From NCBI RefSeq assembly GCF_030445035.2, contig NC_080673.1, positions 36,824,365 to 36,888,364 of the forward strand: 64,000 nt of DNA. Direction: 5' to 3'. The notes below the pieces were generated by a model. That model was not told where the DNA came from. It made no database searches and saw only the letters and a list, made by a program, of their open reading frames with translations. Shown one piece after another: positions 49,545 through 61,800 of the stretch. A program made the position numbers and the translations under genes. Within the stretch, counting starts at the first letter, position 1. Every line of letters starts with the position of its first letter. This DNA comes from Dasypus novemcinctus (taxonomy: Eukaryota > Chordata > Mammalia > Cingulata > Dasypodidae).

Positions 49545-52500
49545 AAAAGATGGCAGTACCAGTGTAGTCCTTGAATCTTACTGAATTTTCCTTAACACAG
49601 ACAGTAAAAATAAGAATACAAAACCAAAAACCCAGGGACATCTAAATTAAACAAGACACTTAAACCAATTTACCTGCTATCCAAATATTTTAAAGAAACA
49701 AAACCAAATCCAACATACTGGACTCACTGAAAGCTACAATAAACAAGTTGTGTCATCATCTATGTGAGAAGAAATAGAAGGAAGGAAATGGTGCTGAGAC
49801 AAAAGAATCCTCATATCACCAACACACACTTACGGGAAAACTCCCTGGACCAATCTGAGAATATAGCAGTCAAAACTGGGAGGGATTCTACAGATAACAA
49901 AATAATTGTAGAGTGTCCAAGGAGTCTAGCATAAAGTCTGAAGGTGTTGGTATGGGCTTGGATATATGATACTTGGAAATAACAAACAAAAGCTCCATTC
50001 CAGGACAAGGAAAGAAATTGCTAGGAGAAGAATCCATGTTAATCCAAACAGAACAGTTAGGACAAAGAAGAGAAGGTACAGATAAAAGTGGAAATTAAAA
50101 ACACATGATTCAACAAGTCTCAGGACAAAGGAGAATTCAATGTAAAATTGCAGATAAAAAATGCTAAATTAAAAAAGGACATAATCAAATTCTGCTGAGT
50201 ACTTCCAAAGATGTTATGAGCTAACACTATACTAAGGAAAATGTATAGCAGTAAATTCTTAAATCAATAAAAAAAATAGATTGAACATCTAATGAAAAAA
50301 AACTGGACAAAGAATAATAAAATAAAATGAAGTCAGAAGAAGAAATAATTAGACAGCCAAAATTCCTCAGTTAGAAAGTAGAAAAATAGAACAACTCATT
50401 AATAAATCAAAAAGGTAGTTCTTTGAAAACATAAAAAAGACAATACACCAATTTACATGATCTTGGAAAAAATGAAGAAAACAAACACTGAGGCAAAATA
50501 ACCATCAAAAGTGAGAAAATTTTAAAAATAGTATGAAAATAAACTTTTTGTGACTACTAAAATAAAGTCTAAATGTTTTTCTAAAAGAAAAATAAAATTT
50601 ATTAATATTGAGTCCAATAGAGTTACAATGTCTAAAGAGATTATCAGAGAATAGAGAAAGCAGTTAAGAGACCCTCCACAAAAATTCCCCAGTTCCTGAT
50701 AATTTCATAGTACATTTTTACCTAACTTTTAAAGATCAAATAGTTCCAAAGTTAGGTAAGCTATCTTAGGCTAAGAAAAATAATAAAATTTCGTATTTGT
50801 CTTATGACTATATCATTGATCCCCACACCTGACAAAGACTGCACCAAATAAAATAGACTATTCCTCCTTATAAACATTAACAGAGAATCTTAATAAACTA
50901 TTTGCAAAAAAATATAACAACACATTAAAAAATAAAAACATACTTATGCCTTAGGTAATTGAGATGTTATCGATGAGATAAGCTATATAAAGTCCTGAGA
51001 ATTGAAACTTGCACAGACTAAACACCCAATAATTGTTCATCATGATTATTAGAAGTCACAGATTTGATGACAGGACATTAAAGGAGATGAAGAATGAAAC
51101 TTGGGGAATACCAATTTTTATGAAGTCACTAGAGAACAAAGCTGGAGTATTTAGATGTCCAAATTCAAATCTTACTACAAAGTTACACTAATTGAGACTG
51201 TGTGATACTGGCCTAAGGATAGCTGTATAGATAAAAATGGAATATAACTGAGAATCCATACATTTATGGTCAACTGATTTCAGAGAAGAGTACACAAACA
51301 ATTCAATAGTGCTGGTACAATTGGAGAACCACATGCAAAAGAAAAATGTTGAACTCTTACCTCACACTGTATACAAAAACTAACTCAAAATAGATCAGAG
51401 ACCTCAAGGTAACACCTAAATCTATAAAAACTCTTAGAAAAATAGGTGTAAATCATTGTGGCCTTGTCTTAGATAATGGTTTTTAAAATGACACACACAC
51501 ACAAAATTAGGTAAACTGGACTTTAACAAAAGTATAATCCTGTGTGCTTCAAAGGACATTACCAAGGATATGAAAAGAAGACCCCAGAATGGGGGAAATA
51601 TTTTAAAATCTTACATCTGTTTAGGGCCTAGTATCCATAATTTATAAACAAATCCTTAAAACTCAGCAATAAAAAGACAACTAGCTTTTAAAATGGACAA
51701 AGAATTTGATTAGACATTTCTCCAAAGAATATATAAATCACCAGTGAACACATATGAAAATGCTCAATATTATTTATTTGGGAAATGAAAATTAGAACCA
51801 CAATGAGATACCACTTCGTATTCACTGGGATGGCTATAATTGAAAAATGGATGTTAGCAAATGTTTAAAAGTTGTGGAGAAACTGGAGTCCTCATACATT
51901 GCTAGTGGAAGTGTAAAACAGTACAGCTACTTTGGAAAATTTTGGCAGTTCCTCAAAAAGCTAGACATAGTATGGCCATATAAAGTAGCAATTCCACTCT
52001 GAGGAATACAATCAAGAGAACTGAAAACATGTCAACACAAAAGCTTGTACACAAATGTTCACAGTTAGCATGACTCTTAAAATCTGAAAAGTGGAGGCAA
52101 CACAAATGTCCAGAAACTTATGAGTGGACTAACAAACATGGTATTCGTACAATGGAATTTTATTTAATCTTAAGAATGAATGAGATACTGGCTCATACTG
52201 CAGCATGGATGAACCTTGAAAACGTATTAATTAAAGAAGCCAAACACAAAAGGCCACATATTGTATGAGTTCATTTATAAGAAATATTCAGAATAGGCAT
52301 ATTCATAGAAACAGAAAGTAAATTAGTGGTTGCCAGGGGCTGAGGGCACAGGGTTTCTTTTTGGGATGATAAAATAATCTGCTATTACATAGTGGTGATT
52401 GTTGCACAACCTTGTGAATGTACTAAAAATCACTGGATAGTACTGTTAAGAGGTTGAGTTTTATAGTATCAGATCTCAGTTTTAAGTGGATTAAAAGGGA

Positions 52501-52625
52501 ATTGTCAGAAACACAGCAAATTGTTAATAATTGTAAAACCTGGGTATGGGTATTTGGGTGTACACTGTGCAATTCTTTTTTATGTTTTGAAATTTTCATT
52601 TAAAAATGTTGGGGGAATAATTTCA
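49545..52625 (+). mobile_element. Old L1 element, 5' part decayed
   Basis: From about 51180 the sequence follows the L1 ORF2 3' end and 3' UTR, but it is riddled with stops. Recognisable phrases include "acatttatggtcaactgatt", "aatgagataccacttcg", "ggttgccaggggctgag" and "gcatggatgaaccttgaa". It ends near a G-rich point at 52620. The part before 51100 is A-rich and only probably L1. Confidence 0.75.
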
Positions 52626-52832
52626 TAGAAACAATGAAAAGAGAATTTAAAAAAACAAAAACAAAACTATCCATGAGGCAGTGCTCAGTGCCAATGCAAA
52701 ACAAGCATTGCAAAGAGTAGTATATACTGAATTTAGGGAATCAAAAATAATTTAAAGTCTGTAACAGGTAAACATTTAAAATGTACTTACAAAAATGGCA
52801 TTAATAAGGTGACAACAAATAATGTAAATATT

Positions 52833-53996
52833 TTTATTAAACTTGACAATTGTCAAGAGACAAGTGAAAAAAATAATTTATTGCAGATTCTTTTACATAG
52901 TATCATGGAACATTTATACATATACGGATGTGCTGATATGAAATACTAAATTTAAAGTAAACCATTTTTACACAAAAGCTGTTGCATTATATTTTATAAA
53001 GATAGTTATTAATAAGTTATCAGAGATGTTGAAGAATAATAGGCTATTATTCCAATAGGAATGCATATTATGTTGAAATTCACTTTTCTGAACATGATGC
53101 CCTGGATATAATCACATTCTTCCAAACTAAGAAAAAGAAGCTGATTTCTGGGAATAAAGGCCAGGAAAGGCTCAAACAGGAGTTTCCCAGCAGTGATTCC
53201 AGCTTTGTTCTTGGTTATGTTTAGAGCCCTTAACATTTAGCCCAAGCCAATGTGAAACAGTGCAGCTTTCTATGACAGCTGCATGTGGTAAATGAGATTC
53301 AATAAAAGGAATAAGATATAAAAGATAACATTTTAGAAGAGTTGTAATCACCACATGATTTGAATGAGCAACCAGTTTTTAAAAAATGCATATTCTGTAT
53401 TTCTGAGAGGAAATTAGCTTACTTCAAAATACTATTTTCTTAACATGGCATAATAATTCTTACTTCGGGAGTCTGAAAATAAATTGCATTTTCCCCTAAA
53501 ACTTAGAATTCACTCTTTAGAAAATGATTTCTATAATGATATACACCAACGCTATATAAACTTTATTATATGTCATAGCCATTAAAATATACATATATAT
53601 GAAGCACTGAACAGATTTGGTAAACCATGATATACATGATATACATACACATGGCCAAACACTGTTCGTTTCTGTTAATTAAATTCAACGAATCATGATT
53701 GGGTGCTTACTACTTGCATGTCACCATGTTAGGGGCAATGCTGGTAGTAGATTTTAAGACACATGAAGCTCACATTAGCCAGACTTCAGATAATGTACCT
53801 TAAACAAAATAATTAAAAGCAGAGCTAAAGTTGAATAATGACTAGTGAGAGAGATGTCTAGGAGAAAGGCCTGGGATAATTGAAGAGGGCAAAGCAAAAT
53901 ATGTAATCCATATGGGAAAATTGCTACTAGGCTTGGCACGTGTTAGGGGATAACTGGAACCTAAGCTGCAGTCTTCTTCATCTCGCAATCCAAGGT
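52833..53996 (-). other. GUCY1B1: Probable GUCY1B1 3' UTR with candidate poly(A) signals
   Basis: Unique-looking AT-rich sequence downstream of the stop. Minus-strand AATAAA hexamers lie at 53567-53562, 52882-52877 and 52838-52833. The two distal ones would give a UTR of about 1.1 kb. A MIR/L2-like remnant may lie at about 53690-53830. The end point is an inference. Confidence 0.5.
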
Positions 53997-54020
53997 TCAG
54001 TCATCATCCTGCTCTGTTTC
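53997..54020 (-). CDS. GUCY1B1: GUCY1B1 last coding exon (ETEQDDD, stop)
   Basis: Only 24 coding nucleotides: ETEQDDD followed by TGA at 53999-53997, entered in phase 0 after a minus-strand acceptor tttaaag. The known C-terminus of the family ends in the same acidic QDDD. As I recall it, human has ETKQDDD, so Lys to Glu is a local difference. The rest of this exon is the 3' UTR. Confidence 0.92.
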   Translation of the reverse strand, partial: ETEQDDD

Positions 54021-55836
54021 CTTTAAAAAAATTGAAGAAATAGGGTATTAATTTTCAGTGACAATAAAACTTGTTAAATCTCCAAAATACGTAGATACCT
54101 ACAGTTTTTGCAAACCAGTCTCACCATATTTCTGGGTGAAATAGGGCCTCCCAACTAAGATGACCAATGGTTGAGGAATAGTTTGATTTATCAGAAGAAC
54201 AATAGTAAGCATGCCAACCTAAGAGATAATTATTTAAAATAAAAGCATCAGAAAGAAAACAGAGATAAATATTTTAAAATTTGGTGTTCCTTTCCCTTTA
54301 GGATGTGTTAGACTTTAAAACCATTTTTAGGGGATGTACACATACATCGAAAGAAATATGATCAAGTAGCCTCATGCCTTCTAAAGACTAGGTCCATCAA
54401 CAGGGACCCAAAGTATCAAACACTCTTCTGATGCAATATGGGGGAAAGGCTGGGCATGAGCTCTGCTGTAGAGCCCCACTGTGAGCCGCAGAAATCCAGT
54501 TTGGGTATGTGGGCATTCTGGGGCCCAGTCTGGTATGTGAGTTCTGGCTGGACTAGTAAGAACCGAGAACTTTCCCCAATGGAAGCATTTACATTCTGGC
54601 ATATCATAAATCACTCCTCTCTCCAGAAGAAATCCACAAGGGGCTAGAATTTTTGCAAAGATCCCCAAACATTCCACAGGGGGTATCTTGACACTTGGAA
54701 GGATCTTATGCCTCAAGGTTAGGAACCCTTCCAAGAGCTGCTGCCGTGACTTAGCCCTCGTGTTGAACTCACAACCAGCTTAGAGAGCTGAGGGGAGAGG
54801 TCAGGAAAAGGCCCCTCCCAGCCCACTTACCTCTGTCATGTTTGAGTCAGATGCCAGAGGAAAGCAAAGAACAGGCCTTCTAGATCTATGGCTTTGGGTT
54901 TTAATTTCATTACAGGATAAAAGCCAGCAACCATAAAATATCCCCTAAGGAGCATTTATTGTTCTGACTCACTAATGTTTCAGTATTTCCGTTGTTTTAC
55001 TTAAGAGTTAATTTTTGTAAGGAAGAATTCTTTACTCATGAAACATATTTTCAGTGATTCTGATTTCACTCCCATATTTATACTGTATTTAAAAAAAGAA
55101 TTATGCCCTGATTAGTCATACCTCTGTTCCTGTATTTTTTCTGGACAGAAACCAAACTTGCATTGGCTCTTTTTTGCCCTTCATAGACACTGGGCCTCTG
55201 TGCTCCAAATGGAATTGAGGATCAGAATTTTCTGGTGTCATAAGACATCTAAAAGATGGGTGGCCGAAAATAGAGACAGAATTGTACACAGGTCATATGG
55301 AGAATGGTGATTAATTGAGACAAGGATACATACTCAGTTGTATTTAAAAGTAACTCAAGGTTTTAGTAATGGCGACCATATCAGGAATCACAGTGCAGTA
55401 TGGAACTATTTAAAATGGTAACAATGACCCAGTCTTCAAACAAAAATATATACACAGGGAAGCAGATATGACTCAACCAGTTGGCCATCTGCCTACCACA
55501 TAAGAGGTCTAAGGGTTCAGGTCCTAGTGCCTCCTAAAGAAGTCGGGCAGACCCTGCAACGAGCTGGACACTGCAACCCACTGCAACAAGCTAGACACTG
55601 CAACCTGCTGCAACAAGCTAGATGCCACAAGCCCACAGACGCTGCAGCCTGCAGGGAACGGATGTGGCCCAGGCCGTTGGGCACTTGCCTCCCACACGGG
55701 AGGTGCCGGGTTTGGTTCCTGGTACTTCCTGGAGAAGACACGCAAACACAGCAAGCAAAATAACCAGCAGGCAGACGAGGGAACCATCGGGGGAATAGGG
55801 AGGGAATAAAAGTGAATAAAGAAATAAGTCTTTAAA

Positions 55837-55871
<35 letters not shown>

Positions 55872-58800
55872 ATACCTAAGAGGGGGAGTGATAACTGTTT
55901 AAAGGTAACAAAAAGCCTCAAAGATTTCAACCGCATGCAAAGACACATTTCCCTTGCAAATCAGCAAATACGGAGACATTTTTTCTCACCTGTATGTATA
56001 TTCAGACACATTTATTTTCCCCTTTTCTCCAGTGGTTTCTGTTCTGCTTGTAAGATTAACAGTATTTCCAAAAAGACAATACCGAGGCATCCTCTGTCCA
56101 ATGACTCCTGTAACCACCTCTCCAGTATGTATCCCTATTGTTATCTGCAGACATAACGGCTTTGCTTCAATAAATTGTCATTAACATGCTAACTTTTTTG
56201 CTGGCTTTATATTACAGAATGATGCGGAATCATTATTGAAATATAAGAATTCTCCAGAAGAACTCCAAGTATGTTACAGACAGAAAGCCCTTACAAGGGA
56301 AATGATTAGAGTTGAAAGTAACACATTATAGTGAGTATACTCAACACTGTTGATTTATAAATGTGATTGTGGCTGAAAGGGGTAGTCTAGGGTGGTTAAT
56401 GTCTATTGAAAGAAAACTAGATGATCATCTAGAGACAGTCTAACATCCTGATTTTGGTGATGGATGATGAGTACAAATACAAGAATGTTTCTCTATTACA
56501 AAGTATTAAGAATATGGAGATACATGGGAAAAATACAACTAATGTAATGTACAGACTATAGTTAATAATATTGTAATATTCTTACAGTAATGACAAAGAA
56601 TGTGCTATATCAATGATAAATGTCAATAATGGGAGGTATAAGAGGGCAAGGGAATTTTATTTTGAAATGAAAATGTTCTGTAATGAACTCGGAACTGATG
56701 ACAGCACAACTCTGTGATGAAACTGAGAACCACTGATTGTACACTTTAGATGGATAGAAGAAGGCAGAGGACCAAATGACCGTGTGAATCCCAAAGTGAA
56801 TGATGGACTATGGTTAACCATACAAATATAGAATGTTCTCTCATGAACAAGAACAAATATAAAATGCTAATACATTGTGTTAATAATAGGATGGCTTGTG
56901 GGAAAAATACACCAAATATAGCTATGGATTACAGATAGCAGTAATAGTATGACAATGTTCCTTCATTTGTAACAAATGTGTTACAATCATGTAAGGTGTT
57001 GGTGGTGGCGTGATGGATGGGAATTCTGTATGGTATGCATGATTGCTTTGCTAACTCACTACTTCTCAAAGAAAATTTAAAAAATAAAAAATAATACAAT
57101 AAAATAAAACCCTCACAAAAGCTCTGTGAGATCTTTTTAAACAAGTAGACAGATTTCCCATCTCTATGAACAAATGTAAGCTATGAGTTCAACAAGACAT
57201 AGTCCTTGTTGCCAAGATGTCCTTCCTTGTACTTATTTAGACTGCCTGGACTTACTGGTATTCTACTATAGACTTACTGTGATTCTAGCAATGGAAGAAA
57301 TTACAACATTGATGTGGAGGCAGTGGCCACTAGAAGGTCTGCGGGCAAGGAGGGGCAAAAACAGGTGTAATACAGGGGTTCTTTTAGGACGTGGGAAACA
57401 TCCTGAATGACTTTGCATCAACAGATAAAGGCCATTTTATGCCTTCCCATAAAATGAGAACTGTGTGGAAGAGAGAAGAGAGTGTAAACTTCAATGTGAA
57501 CTATGGGCCCTGCTCAGTGTTAATGCCCCAGGATGCGTTTATCAATTGCAGTGAATGTGCCACACTAATGAAGGATGTTGTTTATTGTGGGAGGGTGTGG
57601 GAGGTGTGGGGAGTGGGGCATATGGGAATCCCTACAGTTTCTGTGTAACATTTATGTACTCTAAGTATCTTTAAAAAATGAAACATACATATATTATTTT
57701 TTTAAAAGTAGACTGCCTGGCCAAAAATATGAATCAGTTGTCCACAAGAATCTATTGCCACTAATACAACAGAGTTTTATTGACTAACCTGAACAGGTTC
57801 ACCATCTACTTGAACTTGGCCAGCAATTTCCATCATGTCCAGGGCCAAGTGGCAAATGGATCGTGCGTGGTGGATGCATGGCTCTGGTAAACCACTCACT
57901 GTCATATATTTATCACCAACAGTCTCCACCTAACAAAGTACATATTCAGATGCTTACTTGTTAGCATAAAAATGACTGTTTCATTTGCTACTCTTATAAA
58001 AAAATAAATAATAAGGCTATCAGCAACTTTAAATTTTTCTCCCCCTTAAATCTCTTAAAATTCTAATGCATTTACCTCCAACTAAATTAAAGCTTATAAT
58101 CATTTGGAATGTACATCCCTAGGGGTCTTTGATTCCTGGCAGGTAAAGATTCAGCATTGTTTTCTTTCGTAGGCCTAGATTCCCACCTCAGTTTTCCTTA
58201 TAATTCAGTAGAATAAGTTATTTCCTGATTTCCCCTCTAAAACAGTGATGGTTTGATGGCATAAGGGTTGCTGCCTATTGTTCAGTGGTTTATCATGGTC
58301 ATTAATCATTTATTTTTATGATGTGCTCACCAAATGCTACACTGTACCTTACAAAAAGACTGTAAAATAAATAGTCCTTCTAGATGCTTATATTACCTCA
58401 GATGCCTGAAGACGGTTCAGCTAAAATTCTTCTCTTTATGAAGTAATAGTCCACTGACCTGACTTTTCCAATATTATATTTGTTTCCCACTGGAAGGCAA
58501 CAATGCCTTGTAATTGTTTACCTTCAAGCTGATGTTACCTTAAGGCAAGTCTGAGTCCCCAGTACCCTTTTCATGCTTCAAGACTTCTTTGCTGTGCAAA
58601 GCATTTATATAGTTGAGTAAAACTGTCTCTCGCAGAGCATTAAAATGAATGCTATGTTTATGCCAAGTGTGATAAACAACTTGCACTGGTTCGTTAGTCT
58701 AAGTGCAAATAAGCTGCTGAATCATTTTATCCAGGGAGTCTTCTGTTCCATGAAACATTCATCTTGGTTACAAGGAAGGGGAAGTTTTATAACAAGAGGT

Positions 58801-61800
58801 AATTACTTAAGAAAATGGTAAATACTGAATGAATCGAGGCTTACTGAACCAAGGCTGCAGCACGGCCGTCAGAGTTGGGGGTACAGAGTACCCTGGTAGC
58901 AGAGTCTCTGCAGGGTACGGAAGTCAGACCCCGACTATGGAAAGCACTTAGGCTATGGATTGGGATGTACCTTATAGACAAATGGATTTTTCCGTGAATC
59001 AGTCAGTGTGTCAAATCTGGTATACAGGTCATTGAGAAGGTTTACAATCTTCATGGCCCCTTCTCCGGATGCATGCTTGCTGCAGAAAGCATTGAAGCCC
59101 ACAATGCCACTGAAGAGGATGGTCACATTGTCATATCTTTTGGCAGGCACTGGACGCTTATGTCTCAGCTCATTGGCAACAGAAGGAGGAAGGACAGAAT
59201 ACAGCAACCTGTTGGGTGGAGTTAGGAGAAAAATCACTGTAAGAAATTCAGAGCATCAGTGTCATCTGTACAGTAAAGGCACCCAGTCTGATGGAACATG
59301 TGCTAAAATTAGCATCAAATATTAGCCATCTTTCTAACCAAAGAAAGAGGCATGTGAAAAAATGTAAATCATCGGTTTATTCTAATTTTATAATATACCC
59401 CCAAACCCAAACCAAATCAAAGTCAAAACGAACAATACAATCAAAGTACTGGCCACAGAAAGTCAGAGTTCTGTTTTGTCGTCCAGAATTCTGGGACCGC
59501 CTTTATCTTTACAGTATGAACACTGTCATTAGCAGCACCTGAAACACATTACCAGAAAAGTGTCATACCTCTCAGGAGAAGAACTCTATCTCAACCTTGG
59601 TAATGTAATACTAAATGAAACAGAGTTTCTCTTCTTCCTCACTTATGCCTCCGAAACAGATAAAACAGGTGGAAACTGGAAGAGAAAATATTTTCTTTCT
59701 ATATGAAGCACTGCCACCACTAGTGACGGCCTCAGGGATCACGGTGAGGGAATGTGATGCATGTGGAAAGCACAGCAGAAGGATGGCAGCTGAGGCTTTA
59801 GAAGGAGAGGAACAAAGATTAGGGAGCCCTACAGACTCTTGACACCAAAACTCAGAGGTACAAGTGAAGCCTTATTTGTACTTGCCCTCTAAAGGCAAAG
59901 GGAATATCATGCTAAATTTAAATATGTAAAATGGAGCTGACCTCAATGTTTTTCTTAGCCATCTTGGAAGTTCTCTAGTCTTCCGTTTGTAATTTTTGAA
60001 CAGTACATTTTATAAAATACCTTAAAGCTAGACTTAAATATCAAATGTGGATAGTTTTAAAGAAAATTAAGTGATCTTTAAAATTTAATAACCTTGAAAA
60101 TCTGAAACAGGTAAAAACTGAAATCTAAATCTAACAATTAAAAAATAAATTAAGGGGGTAGCGGCTGTGGCTCAACTAGTTGGGCTACCGTCTACCATAT
60201 GGGAGGCCCTGGGTTCATGTCCCGGGGCCTCCTTGTGAAGGCAAGCTGGCCCATGTGCCAGGAGAGCTGATAGCCCATGTGCTGTGGAAAGGTGATGGCC
60301 CATGTGCCGCGGAAAGGGAATGGCCTGTGCACCAAGAGTTGGCACAGCAAGATGACACAACCAAGGGAGACAAGCAGATATGAAAAAACACGTAGCGAAT
60401 GGACACAGAGAAGAGACAGCAAAGAAAGGAACAAGCCACGGGGCGGGTAGTAAATAAATAAATCTTTTAAAAAATGAATTAAATAAATTAAGTATTCTTT
60501 AGGCACAACTCTAAATAGTATAGTTTCCAAAGGCCAAGTCTACCTTGGATAACCAAAACAAAATATAGCTCTGTGATGAGTATTTATCAGCTATTCACAC
60601 AAAAGACAAACCCAAGCTCTATTCCCAGTACCTCCCAATGTTAAACTCTTCTTCTAGTGAGAGAAGCAAGTATTCTGCTTAGGTTAGCTATCAACAAATT
60701 TGATTTACAATGCAAAATATGACGCAGAGACAGTTTTCTAATAGAACACCAGAGCAGGATATTGAATAACTCAAATGTCCAAAACCATTATGATTTGTGA
60801 GCTTACGTTTAAGTACTCTCTTCAAGTTCCATAAAATGTGCTATTTTTCCTGAATGGAGTTGCTCCACGAACCAATAAAGCACATACGTGCAGTTATTTT
60901 TTACACAGTAAGGGGAATTTGAACTGTCTGCCTCATGTACCATCTGAAATTTGCAAAGATACATAGAAAGATTGAGAGGTACCATTTAGGGCCATCAGGG
61001 AAATGAATTGGTGTCAAAGGAATATAAACACTGCTTTCAGCTTCATGAAGTATGCAAAATAAAAATTTATGGATAAATGTTAGGTTCTATGTATGGTACT
61101 CGAATAAAATTTTTTAAAAAATCCATGGAAATGCAGAACAAAAAAAGAGTGAACCCTAAGTTAATCCATGGGCTATAGCCTAAGTTTAACCATGGGCTAT
61201 AGGTAATAGCACAATTATAAAAATGTGATTTCATCAATTTTAACAAATGTATCTCACCAGTGCAGGGTGTTAAAACTAGGGTGGTTTATGGAAATCCTGA
61301 ATTTTATGTATGATTGTTCTGTAAAATTCACAACTTCTCTAATAAATAAAAAGAAAATACATGTATAAATGCAAGAGAAGTATAGAGCGATAATGTTACT
61401 AATTTTTGGAAGTTCAAGTAGAGTGAAATAGTTCTTATGGGAGATAAAGCAGGTCAGTTCAATTCTCCCAGAAAATAGTTTCCTATTATAAAACATTGAA
61501 ATATGAACACACAACAATCGGGTTAAACTCTCCTAGAAACTTCAGTAATTTCATGCTTTTAATTAATATTGGGAAGCAAGGCCAAGCTGTCTGTATGATG
61601 TGCATTTTAAATGAATATTCATTGAAATGCATTTACTTGAAAACAGAGTATTATCATTTCATGCTCAGTATTCCATAATTTAACTCACTATTCATAGAAA
61701 AATAATAGCTTTATATTTTGTTATTTTGGTTTATGTATTATATATAAGATTCATACCTGCCAATTCCTAAAATAATTCAGAGTCTAAGAGAAATCTCATT

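Noticed and set aside
59008..59325. 105-codon plus-strand frame
   Set aside because: It is antisense to the GUCY1B1 exon 58971-59208, with no independent match.
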